Of a DNA stretch of 64,000 nt, positions 54,924-64,000 are shown in pieces. The notes under the pieces are model-generated. The model was not told the origin of the DNA. It did not search any database and saw only the letters and a program-made list of their open reading frames with translations. The translations under genes were made by a program, and so were the position numbers. The stretch is from Diaporthe sp. PMI_573 (lineage: Eukaryota > Ascomycota > Sordariomycetes > Diaporthales > Diaporthaceae), in assembly GCA_021399435.1 (NCBI GenBank), contig JAJTUP010000127.1:62001-126000 (forward strand). Direction: 5' to 3'. How positions within the stretch are numbered: position 1 is the first letter of the stretch; each line of letters opens with the position of its first letter.

Positions 54924-56505
54924 ATGAGCACATGGCGAGTTCAAAAGGCGCGCAAACTGCAAGCGCGGGTGCACACCTGGCTTGCCTACGTACAAGAAGA
55001 AGATCTACATTCAATTCCGAAATACCAACACAGTTGCCCCAAGATGCTTCCGAGCACGCCGCCCGAAAGCCACGCCTCGTCGGCCAGCCGAGTCGACCAG
55101 GTGGAAGACGCACTCGACTCCCTAGAACTAGGGCGTCCCCCATCGTCAGCATCCACCCCAGCCGAATTCGAGCCACCGAAGAAACGAGCACGCCAGGACC
55201 CAACCCCTCCGAACCAAGACCAAGAATGGACACCCAGGGGAGTTCAGTACCGCCGGCCGGCGCTTCGAGCTGTCTCGCCCGACCCTCGACGTCGCAGCCC
55301 CAGCCCAATCAAGTCCATAGCGGATCTTGACCGACTCGAAAAGCCTGTCTTTATCACCGAGGCAGAGTCCAGCTCGACCATCCCGCCTGATGCTGTAGAC
55401 CTCTTCGAATCTCTTCAAGATATCAGCCAATTCGACCAGTTTATCCCAGAAGATATCCGAGAGGAGTTCACCAGCCAGCTCGACGGCTCTGAGAAAATTA
55501 AGGACAGGTTTTTCACGAAGTCTGCAGTAATTGGAGCGGACGGGAGCAAAGAGGACCTGTTAGGAGATCTTCAGGAAATACGCAGGATCTATTTTGAAGC
55601 CCAGGAGTCCTCCCAGTTGTGCAGACACGAAGCGGCGTGGAACTCGGCGGTTCACCATCCCCTCCTCACCTTGGCCTTTAACGACCGCGGTGGCAAAGAG
55701 CTTGGGCAGCGCGCCAGGGCCCGCGTGGAGAACATCACAAGTGCTACCATTGCTGGGGATTGCGTACCGCGCTGGTCAGGCAGCCGTAACGAGAGCGCTT
55801 CGGCCGGAGTGTGGTCTGTCAGCCAGAGCACGGTCAGCAGCACGAGCAGCATCGAAGAGGACTTTTACTCTGGCCCAATACACGACGGCCAAATACTTGG
55901 ATAGCACGAGCCATAGCAAGGCCGGCTCTAAGAAGGTCGACTTTGCGGTGGTCCTCGTGCCTCCGCCCGACTCCGTCCTCCAAAACAACATACAAACCGT
56001 CCTCCACCTCCTTGACATGGCCCCTCTACTCTCCCGCTCTATTAGCCCATCTACGTACATGCCCCTCATCAAGTCCCCGATTGCGATTGCAGTGGAAACA
56101 AAGACGGTGACTGCAAGCCGGAATCCCCTCGTCCAGCTTGGCTTGATCGCAGCTGCTGTCCACCGGCGTCTGCACACCCTGCCCGTCACGAAAGCAGCTG
56201 GTGCATCTCCAGTAACGAAGACAAGTATGCTTGTCACACTCCCTTTGATTGCCGTCACAAATCACCGGTGGGAGCTATATTTTGGCTGCGACCGTGGTGA
56301 CAAAATCGTGTGTACTCCCCGTCCTGTCATGTCCCGGCCCCCCAAAATCGCACTGACTGATTGCTAGGAGCTCATCGGACCGCTTGGGATCGGCTCCACT
56401 GCATCACTCGTCAAGAGTTATATGCTTCTGGCTTGCCTACGTCTCCTCAAGGTTTGGGTGCAAGAGGTGTTCCAGTCAGCATTTGCGCAATGGATATGTA
56501 TATAA
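54924..56505 (+). pseudogene. Fungal PD-(D/E)XK nuclease-like protein, apparently frameshifted
   Basis: From the ATG at 54924 the frame runs a disordered N-terminus with a basic patch (PPKKRARQDP), then HEAAWNSAVHHPLLTLAFND and VENITSATIAGDCVPRWSG. Near 55865-55895 the coding sense passes to another frame: AKYLDSTSHSKAGSKKVDFA, IKSPIAIAVETKT, QLGLIAAAVHRRL. The active-site signature D (KKVDF) and ExK (VETK) is intact there. A 60-nt intron (56308-56367, GTGTGT to GCTAG) joins GDKI to ELIGPLGIGSTASLVKSYM and the gene ends at 56505. No intron fits the frame change, so a one-base indel (or a sequencing error) is likely. This fungal family is lineage-expanded and its targets are unknown. Confidence 0.7.
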
Positions 56506-57725
56506 TCCATTACATTGATGTCATCTAATGAGTACTCAGTCGAAAGTTTCCAGCAACCGATCCAATGCGCAAATTAATAGTCTTCATGGCGAAGTCTTCA
56601 GCGATGAGACTCTTCGCTACGCTTTTAAACGCCCGCCAGTTCTTACTTTCGGTCGGTCCCGAAGCCCTGAGAATAACTTCGACTGGTGGGCACGTGGGGT
56701 AAAGTGGGTGTACCCGGGCGTGACATCAGCCGCGGCGAGATATTTTACGGAAATGTCGAGGCGTCGAGGAAATGTAACAAGTTGAATCGCCAGTATCCAT
56801 CCTCAAATCATGAAGAATCTGTCGTGATTATTACATCAAGATTAAGCTCCAGAAAACCCAGGAGTGCGATAGATATTTGCTTGAATGCATGGTTGAGTTC
56901 GACTCTCCGCACGAAGTCTGGAGAGCTTGTGCTCTTTGTACGATTTGACCTTCGACCTTAACTGGTATTACAAGGTTGGCTGCCTCTGACGAGGCAACCA
57001 ACTGCCCAAATATCTTCACAAGGTAAGCAGCGCAATATCGTACAAAAACACGTTTCTCAAAAATGGCGAGAACTCCTTCCTCCACTGCAAGGATAGCACC
57101 CAAAACCCGCAGCCAAAAGTCGAAACCTGCTGATTCCAAGAACAAGCCGCTGAACACACCGCCGCCCGAGCCTGACACTCGTCAAACCGCACGGTTGTGG
57201 GAGCAGAGAGTGATTTCATCCCAGTCCATGGCCTTCTATGAGTGCGTGCTACCTATCCATTATTCCCATTCTCTAGATCCTTGCTTTGATTCTGGTTCTT
57301 CTCAAATTCAGTGCTTCCATCTATTTCCACCAACCGCATTTGCGGAATCTTGAAACGGATTATGCGGTCCTTCCCCATCAGGTCGGTCGCTAGTCGCCGC
57401 ATCGCGCGTAAAAATGATTTATCGCCAGAGACTTTTGTTGTGTTAGAATTGAATCTGCTTACCACAGGAGAGGAAACGGCTTTGTTGACATACCAACCAT
57501 GATACTTTGGCCTGGGGAGAGGGTGTGGATTTGGGCCCAGCCTTCGATTGATTTATAATTTCCGCCTGTATCTGGCATGCTATTTTGCCACTTCCAATAC
57601 TGATCCCCAGGTTTAAACAAATCTTCAGGACCATTTATTGACATTGGAAAGATAGCATGAACATTTAATAAATTCTACGTATAGTCAGCCATCAACATTT
57701 AATGAGTTCTACATATAGTCAGCCG
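56506..57725. other. Stretch with unassigned frames
   Basis: Plus-strand frames at 56528-56785 (RPPVLTFGRSRSPENNFDWW) and 57063-57353, and a minus-strand frame at 57459-57644 (DLFKPGDQYWKWQNSMPDTG), look partly coding. No start, domain or joinable exon set can be supported. They are probably remnants or exons of small unknown genes. Confidence 0.3.
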
Positions 57726-59140
57726 TCAACGATAGTTTTGCCGGGTAGGAGTGCCTACGTTGTTTGAATCCAAAGATCTCAGTCTCTTCAGCTGGTCGAT
57801 AATCCATTCCTCTGGCTCACTTTGGGTTACCCACCAAAAAAGAGCAACCTTGCGCGTCAGGTCTCTGAATAGACCAGAACCTTCAGTTTCTTTGATTGAA
57901 ACCTTTGAACCTTTGGCCCTCATATCATGGACTCTGCGTTCTGCGAGGGTAAGAGCTAGTGGCAACAAATCAACAATACCGAGTCCTCTAGCAATCAGAA
58001 TTACCGTCTCGTGCCGCTGGAGATCGAGATCCTGTGTGTATGGGCCACGGAGCAGTATTCGGTCGTAGATCTTGACTGGAAAGTCTTGGGTATAATCTTG
58101 AGCTAGAAAGAGCATAAGCTTATCCGGTTTCTCATCTTCCTCCGGTTTCTCATCTTCCTTTAGGTTGTTCAACTTCGGCACCGCGATGGCTGGATAGCTT
58201 CTGCGGAGATTATAGCGAAGGAACGTTCCCGGTAAGAAAATAATAAAGTAATCTCCCGGCATGATATGAAGTGGCCGGTCCGGATCAACCATAAGTCGAG
58301 TTACCTGGTTGTTATCTGACTTTGATTGTATAATGCTGCTAGTGGTGAAGAGTACTGCAATTATTTTGTGAATAAACGATACAAACCAAATACAGGCGGC
58401 GACAATGGCAGTACCACTCGAATACGTTCGCACATCTGGGATTACCACATGCCATAGCAAACCACAAAGGCATGCTACGGCAAGCAAGACATGAACTTTT
58501 GGCCCACCTGGTATTAAGGGAATACGGAGGAACGGGATAGTGGTAATCACCATCAGTGACAAGCAACCGGTTGACTATTGGCATAAATTTAGCACCCATG
58601 CGTTGTCTGATCGATTGAGTAACTTGCAATATAACCAGAAATCAATTTCTGAGGCGACCCCTGTCCCACTCCGTCTCGGAGGAGGGAAATCATATGGACT
58701 ATTGCGTGTCCTGTTGCGATGCACCCAGTCCAGCGGTGGATCATATTGTTTATCGATACAGGCAATTCCAAGTACTCTGTGATGAGGTTGCGTCTACCTC
58801 CGAGCGATACAAGAACCATATTCAGCAGAGAAAGTAGGCCAGACTTTCTATTAACAGTGTCAATAGTCACCAAGTACGGTATTATGTTAGAAATCAGTAA
58901 AGATACAACGAGAATCGCTTCGCCCCTAGACGCATCTGTCCAAGTCGCAGATGGAAATAGAGGCGGAGTACGAACATGTCGAATGCATGCGAAAATAATA
59001 TAGGTTAATAGCAGTCGATGGAGAATCGAGCAAAGACGGTGGAGGTAAAGAATAAACACTACACTCCCGATTATCAGAAGGTATATAGCAATATCATCCA
59101 GATAGAGAGGAAGGTCATTTTCAGTGCTTGATTTCATCAT
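57726..59140 (-). CDS. Ferric-reductase-like transmembrane protein, short
   Basis: Two exons, 59140-58628 and 58574-57726, give 453 residues. The intron needs a GC donor (58627 GCAAGT, branch CTAAAT, AATAG at 58575) to keep frame; this is the known GC-AG class. About five to six hydrophobic helices precede the heme-region histidines (MIHRWTGCIATGHAIVHMI). A FAD-binding-like stretch follows (MPGDYFIIFLPGTFLRYNL), but the usual HPF(T/S) is SYPAI, and the C-terminal NADPH-binding half is weak (VILIARGLGIVDLLPLAL) and cut short at 57726. Normal ferric reductases are 550-700 residues and move electrons from NADPH to extracellular iron. This copy is either truncated or diverged and may be inactive. 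Confidence 0.65.
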
Positions 59141-59146
59141 AGGCAA

Positions 59147-60551
59147 GAGGTGTCTCGAAGTAAAAATGTTTGGAAAGATATCAATCCGAGCCTGGTCAAA
59201 AGTAAGATAGAGCTTCTTATACTATCTAATGTCTTCACGTTTTATTTCAGGAACAAGAATATGGAAATCAGAAACAGGCTAAAGGTAGATATTGCGAGAT
59301 TGTTGTAACACGTTTCCTTATTTCATGCAGCCGCCGTGTTGAGGCCACCTAGACATACCAAAGTTGTACACCAGATTGAACGCCTAGACAGTTTATCCTT
59401 AAATATGTAATACGAAGAACCCAGTGTAAGCAGACTTGTGAAGATGGTAAAGGTATTCATTTTTAAAAAGCTTGAGAATATTATACTATGTTGTAATGAG
59501 AATAGCTAGTTATATCGACATCTAAACGATTCGGAGAGTAGAGGAAAACAAGAGACTGCTTTTATATAAATCAAGCTGCATTGTTAATGCATGAATGCAT
59601 GCCATTTGAGTGCGAATCTTCACAAGTTGACAGCGGACAATCGACGAAGCGCGTACATGTATGAAGCCCTTCAAAGTTCGATGGCTGAAGAACCGACATA
59701 ATGTACTGCACCTGTTGAATCTGTACATGACTTAAAACCGATTTGAATTCAAGAACACGTAATCGTCCCTACCATCAGCCCATTACTGTACGACCGAGAA
59801 GCGTACATACATATCAACGAGCTCTGGCTTCATATTACAGTACAGTACGGGAGCTGATACTGTAGATGTGCAGACTAAGGTTTGGTTTGATGGAAACACT
59901 ACAGTACTGCAGAGAAGTTCACAGAAGTACGTCCTTGCGTCGGTTGCGAAAGATCCGAAGTACGGGTTTTTTTTTTCTGGGAAATAGTAAAGGACCCTTT
60001 TTTTTTACTTCAATCTGAAAGCCAGCCTCAGCCTTCATTGAAAAGTGTTATATTTCTCAATCTTTAATTATGTGATGGTGGCTTAGTATACATACAAGCG
60101 ATTGGAGTAGCAAATGAAGTCAGAATCCTTTCTTTTGGTGTTATACCAATAGTAGATGTCCCTAATTTTATAGGCCTTGACATACAATAGTAGTGCTTGG
60201 TGATGTTTGTCATCCTGCAGCGGCTAATGTGAGGGAGTGGATAGGGTAACGTGTAATACAACGGAAGACACTGTACCACCATGATACAGATTCTACAGGC
60301 CGATGCTTTTGCCATCCATGCGGAGGACTTACTTGTGCAACTCATCAGTCACATGTGAAGGGGTTGGGGTACTTTTGAAAATTTCAACTTAGGACTTCCA
60401 TGATTACTTCACGGTACAGTATGTACAGCCATGAAGTCTGGCTCGAAATTCCGGTCATGGTGTTATGTCACTATGTACGTGTTTCTGTGCGCAGACATTA
60501 AATGGCAAATTATAACAGCAGCATGTGCGGTCGGGCTCGGACAAGACCCGC
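59147..60551. other. AT-rich gene-free stretch
   Basis: No supported gene. TACAGTAC/GTACTGTA motifs occur at about 59837, 59898 and 60415, and there are T-runs near 59970-60008. Confidence 0.4.
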
Positions 60552-60824
60552 TTAGATGTTTGGCGTTGCAGAGCCGCTGCATCGAGGATTTTGCTGTGCC
60601 CAACTGACTTTTTGCAGCGACCAAGCTGCGCCGCCAGACCCGAGGGAGTATGCATTCCAAGCGGCAGGACTAGCCCCAATGGTCGACAGGACGTCGTGGG
60701 GCGACGACAAATAGCTGAGCACTTTAAAGTGCAGCTCGACAGGCATGAGCTCGAACACATTTGTCTGCTGAGCCTTGGTGGAAAGTAGTGAGGTGAGCAG
60801 AAAGACGAGACAGGTGAAACGCAA
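60552..60824 (-). CDS. Short F-box-like protein, possibly a fragment
   Basis: A 90-residue frame from an ATG at 60824. After a hydrophobic N-terminus (RFTCLVFLLTSLLSTKAQ) it reads FELMPVELHFKVLSYLSSPH, then DVLSTIGASPAAWNAY, a recognisable F-box-like motif. It then leaves the family and stops; another frame continues past it. The hydrophobic start is unusual for an F-box protein. Likely the 5' part of a broken gene. Confidence 0.45.
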   Translation of the reverse strand: MRFTCLVFLLTSLLSTKAQQTNVFELMPVELHFKVLSYLSSPHDVLSTIGASPAAWNAYSLGSGGAAWSLQKVSWAQQNPRCSGSATPNI

Positions 60825-61202
60825 AAGTGCAGCGGGGCAATAATCTTTGGGCCTGTCAGCTAGTCGTGCGGCACCGTCGGTATTAGCTCGGCGATTCTGA
60901 TGCCAAGCGACGCAGCTTTACGGCGACGCGGCGGAGGGAGAGGGGCCTGAGGAGTTACGGAAGGGAGAGGAGAGGTACAGAGGGGCGAGCGTAAAATGGC
61001 CCAACCGTTGATTTGAGACAAAGAGGAGTTTTCTTCCCATTTGTCGGTTGTTAAACAGCGGGCACCATCACGCAGTAACATGGCTAGGCCCCTAGATGAT
61101 CTACATGAAGTGAGCTCCGCTGCCAGCCGTCCAGGCAGGAATCCAAAATGGTGACAACAGTAACAACGATCACAGGATCTGCAAGAACACCATCAGGAAT
61201 AT
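60825..61202. other. Gene-free stretch
   Basis: No motif-bearing frame. Confidence 0.35.
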
Positions 61203-61800
61203 ATGAACCTGTGGCTTGATATCAGCTATTTGAGAAGGAGCCTACAAGGATGGAGAAGCCAGGTTGGCACAATGATCTCTCATTGTGTTGAACTTGAAGC
61301 AGTCCTAGTTGGCAGCTCCTCCCAGCAGACGTCAACTTCGAACACCGCACCCCCTATGTCCTCATGCGATTTGAACAGGGCTACCGGTGCCACAACTCAG
61401 ATTCAACACGAATATATTGATGAAGAACACAGAGCATTGAAAGATGCAGGGCGAAACATTATAACGAGATTGCAGGCTTGAAAGAAGAGTACGATGATAG
61501 GATTCGAGAGTGCAGCACAGCTGTTGATGGCGTTAGCTATGCAGATGGTACGTCCTCGATATTGCTTCCCAGCAGACTTATATTGCCTGTTCATTCAAAG
61601 ATCTTAAGGAAATCCCTAGCTAATAGAGTGTTCTTTTGTAAGGAGAATGCCGAGGTCTCCCGGAAAGATTCTCTCCTGATGGGAAGTGTGGCTAAGGGTG
61701 CAGCAAAGGACGGCAAACAAATGCGATCAATTGCAGTGTTGACGATGTTATTTCTTCCTGCCACATTCGTCGCTGTAAGTCTCGGCCTACTGTTCACATG
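61203..61800 (+). pseudogene. CorA-like magnesium transporter fragment
   Basis: The frame from 61203 reads LRRSLQGWRSQVGTMISHCV, ending LKDAGRNIITRLQ. A frame change near 61478 continues EEYDDRIRECSTAVDGVSY, and the membrane-proximal block KDGKQMRSIAVLTMLFLPAT follows, the typical fungal CorA/ZntB-like end. A GTAAGT donor lies directly after it (about 61773). The frame change (no intron fits) and missing N-terminus mark it as a relic. Confidence 0.6.
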
Positions 61801-62203
61801 GTTACTATATCATGTAGAACTGAATGGGAGTCGCACATGCTAAAGGAAAACAGACGTTATTTTCTATGTCGTTCTTCAACTGGGCTCATCCCGGAGGAGG
61901 CGAATGAAGGACCACCGGTCGTCGATCGGCCCCTCTGCGTGCTGCCTCCGCCACATCTGCAATACAGACGAGAAGGACAAAGCGCTTCCCAAAACCCGCC
62001 ATGAACTCGCGATCGAATACAAAAAGGCCTTCAAGCCATCGACCTGAACTTTTGTCAAGGCACATGGCATTCTTTTCATCACAAGCAACACGGATGAGAA
62101 GGATAAAGCATTCCCAAAGAACCGCGACGAGCTCATGGTCGAGTTTCCTCCACATCCGTACGCAGGAACGAAGAGGTTGTGCGAGCGTGGGGCACGAGGT
62201 ATG

Positions 62204-62416
62204 TTAGGCTTGACTAGACAAAGACCGAATATACACGTATATACCAAAAACTAAGTGAATTTGTTGCTCGAGAGACCTTTTGTCGCTAAGAAGCTGGCGC
62301 TCCTTCGTGAAAAGCTCGACAGATGTAGACGCTAGAAGTTCTTGGAGCGTCCAGCCTCGAGTAAACCATCGACTCGCCCGGAAGGCTGCCTCAAAAGAGA
62401 GACCAGCCCAGAACAC
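62204..62416 (-). pseudogene. HET-domain fragment
   Basis: The minus-strand frame reads ASRWFTRGWTLQELLASTSV, then ELFTKERQLLSDKRSLEQQI, the core of the fungal heterokaryon-incompatibility domain. Only this part remains. Confidence 0.75.
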
Positions 62417-62520
62417 CTACACAAATACTGAAAGGAGTTGTGTATCTCAAACGATTCCAGTGGTTGGCAAGCCTTGTACGATTCATAAAGCCCTTCAAAG
62501 CTACCAAAGCCACCGCGAAC

Positions 62521-62594
62521 AGAAACATATGCACGTACCAAGATTGTAAAAAGAGCTACGCGAGGCCAGAGCACTTGAAGAGGCATTACAATGT
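62521..62594 (+). pseudogene. C2H2 zinc-finger exon fragment
   Basis: On the plus strand the frame reads ICTYQDCKKSYARPEHLKRH, a classic C-x4-C-x12-H finger start, and ends at a good donor (AATGT then GTAAGTG at about 62595). The second His would be in the next exon. The stretch upstream, 61890-62160, has two diverged copies of a CNTDEKDKALPK-type segment, possibly part of the same gene. Confidence 0.45.
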
Positions 62595-63179
62595 GTAAGT
62601 GATTCTACCCATCCCATATGTGCTTATTTCTCTCGCCGAACCTTCCTTTCGACTTCCTCGCCTCATCCGTAGCCAACAGTTTCGTTGTAAATTGCTGTCC
62701 GCATGTACCTCCGTGATATGGCTTGCATGTAATGATCGCGGTCTAGTTTTAATCATTCTTGCCGCATCCTATGATTTGGATAAAGTTGTCAAGCCATTTG
62801 AAGGCCTGGAAGATGCTGTAGATGTTGAAGCTCAAACTGGCCAAGCTGAAGAGGGAACCCGCTGAGGGCCCTACCTGCCGAATGGGTTTCCGCGGCGGAC
62901 CTGAGGCTCCCTGACGCTGATATCGGTCGTCCAGTCAAGGGCCGTGACACGGCGGAGCGGTTCAGGGAGAGAGTCCGTGCTCGGAGAGCCGTACGTGGAT
63001 AGGGCGCCGTAGCCAGTAAATCCCTCAACGAATCTGCCGAATACGATGTGTTTACCGATGTAAGAACAGAACAAGCGCTGGACAATTCCGATGCCTATCA
63101 AAAGTTCAATGTACTAACACTATGTATACTAAGGTCTACATAGTACTTATTCCCTCTCCGTCAACTGATTGCTGTGTTT

Positions 63180-63380
63180 TAAAAAATGTCAGTGGGTTCG
63201 GCATTTGCATATTAAAAAGGGTTCCTCCCTATTCCAAATGAAAGATAACAATCTCGCGTGTTCTGAAGGCGTGTGAAACGATGGAAAACGCGACAACCGT
63301 GTGCTCAGATAAGACAGGCACTTTAATACACATTCTACCTCGTTATTGAATGCGATGACAATTCGCGGCGGCAGAAATTT
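63180..63380 (+). pseudogene. Plasma-membrane-type calcium ATPase fragment
   Basis: After KDNNL and a small deletion, the frame reads RVLKACETMENATTVCSDKT and GTL, the phosphorylation-site motif of P2B-type Ca2+ ATPases (the Asp in CSDKTGT is the phosphorylated residue). Stops follow at once and the pump domains around it are absent. It is a short relic of an otherwise about 1,100-residue protein. Confidence 0.7.
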
Positions 63381-63644
63381 GTGAATTGAAATTTGTCATC
63401 ATGGTTAAATTATGGCGACCGGAATTTTCACTTCCTTCAACAACAGTATAACAAAGAGAAAAGAGTTGAGTCCGTTCTACAGGATGACGCAGAGATTTCC
63501 GAAGTATGGTAAGTAATTAGGAGGCAGTGTCTCGCACAACTGCTGAGATACGATTCCCGGTCTCTGGCACAGAATGGGCATGGCCAAATGCGAGGTACTG
63601 CTTTTGCGGGGTCCTTGGCAAGTATAATGACTCTCTCCTCGAAA

Positions 63645-63971
63645 TCAGAAATGGACCCAGCAATTGCCAGATCTTGGCAAGGATCTTGGCAACGCTTGGT
63701 AGTACCAAGTAGAATTACAGGAGCTGACCCTTAGAGCTGGTTTGCCGCCGGCGGAGAGAAGAATCTGATGCCGTGTCTTCACATCTATCATCTCCACTCG
63801 CCAGTCGTAGGGTTTAATACGAACAGTAAGTCCGAAGGCTCGGTAGACCGTGAAGATGACGGCATCAACGCCTTTTAGTGTAAGCGGATAGCGTTTGTAG
63901 TAGTACGTACCCTCCTCCGTCTCAGGGTATTGGAACGAGCAATGGAAGCCGAGGATTCCACCGCTTCTCAT
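63645..63971 (-). CDS. Unrecognised open frame at the window edge
   Basis: A minus-strand frame of 108 residues reading TEEGTYYYKRYPLTLKGVDA, then IFTVYRAFGLTVRIKPYDWR. The composition is coding-like. It may be an exon of a gene continuing beyond 64,000. No family is recognised. The stretch 62600-63180 holds only unassigned frames. Confidence 0.3.
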   Translation of the reverse strand: MRSGGILGFHCSFQYPETEEGTYYYKRYPLTLKGVDAVIFTVYRAFGLTVRIKPYDWRVEMIDVKTRHQILLSAGGKPALRVSSCNSTWYYQALPRSLPRSGNCWVHF

Positions 63972-64000
63972 AAACCTAGGTGATGAAAGAAGATTTTTGA

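Noticed and set aside
1..64000. Starship giant element or secondary-metabolite cluster
   Set aside because: No DUF3435 captain recombinase, polyketide synthase, NRPS or terpene synthase motif was recognised anywhere in the window.

Overview
This is 64 kb of nuclear DNA from a filamentous ascomycete (Pezizomycotina, most plausibly a Sordariomycete such as one of the Hypocreales). The evidence is the gene set and structure: short GT-AG introns of about 50-135 nt, fungal-only families (DUF6594, FunK1 kinase, NACHT/WD40 and HET relics, fungal PD-(D/E)XK nuclease-like, Fot1/pogo, hAT and Mutator-like transposases) and many small transcription-factor genes. No ribosomal RNA gene, convincing tRNA gene or CRISPR array was seen. 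The species is inferred, not read directly. Exon joins were made by hand from splice consensus and reading-frame phase.

Layout. 0-6.2 kb is an ordinary gene block: a GT31 glycosyltransferase (-), a Cys-rich single-pass membrane protein (+) and a DUF6594 membrane protein (-). 6.2-25 kb is an accessory, repeat-rich block. It holds an AT-rich island, a family of dispersed modules whose fullest copy (about 7.9-10.8 kb) carries a Myb-like/chromodomain gene and ends in a GTACGTAC-rich minisatellite, a small bZIP gene, an intact-looking hAT transposon (12.7-15.6 kb), further minisatellites and a Mutator-like transposase fragment. 26.3-28.8 kb holds a near-perfect 240-bp inverted repeat beside a decayed importin-alpha copy. 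29.8-31.5 kb is a Fot1/pogo transposase fused in frame to a copia RNase H fragment. 32-41 kb mixes unknown genes, a broken BTB gene, a BTB-bromodomain fusion gene, a C2H2 zinc-finger gene and a short bZIP. 41.7-44.1 kb is a graveyard of NACHT, FunK1 and WD40 pieces. 45.35-48.61 kb is a complete hAT element with a perfect 8-bp target duplication. 49.3-51.3 kb has two MADS-like genes. 52.4 kb is a secreted double-psi beta-barrel protein, 53-54.7 kb has helicase and pogo scraps, 54.9-56.5 kb is a PD-(D/E)XK nuclease-like gene with an apparent frameshift, and 57.7-59.1 kb is a short ferric-reductase-like gene. 60.5-64 kb holds F-box, CorA-like, HET, zinc-finger and calcium-ATPase fragments.

The genes do not form a pathway or biosynthetic cluster. 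The common theme is a fast-evolving compartment: transposons (two hAT elements still look coding-competent), duplicated and then broken gene copies (importin-alpha, BTB, NLR, FunK1, CorA, Ca-ATPase) and small DNA-binding proteins (two bZIP, two MADS-like, C2H2, Myb/chromodomain). Several breaks are C-to-T type nonsense changes, compatible with repeat-induced point mutation but not proof of it. The most unusual items are the chromodomain-gene/minisatellite module family, the 240-bp hairpin-forming palindrome and the BTB-bromodomain protein lacking the usual acetyl-lysine-binding Asn.
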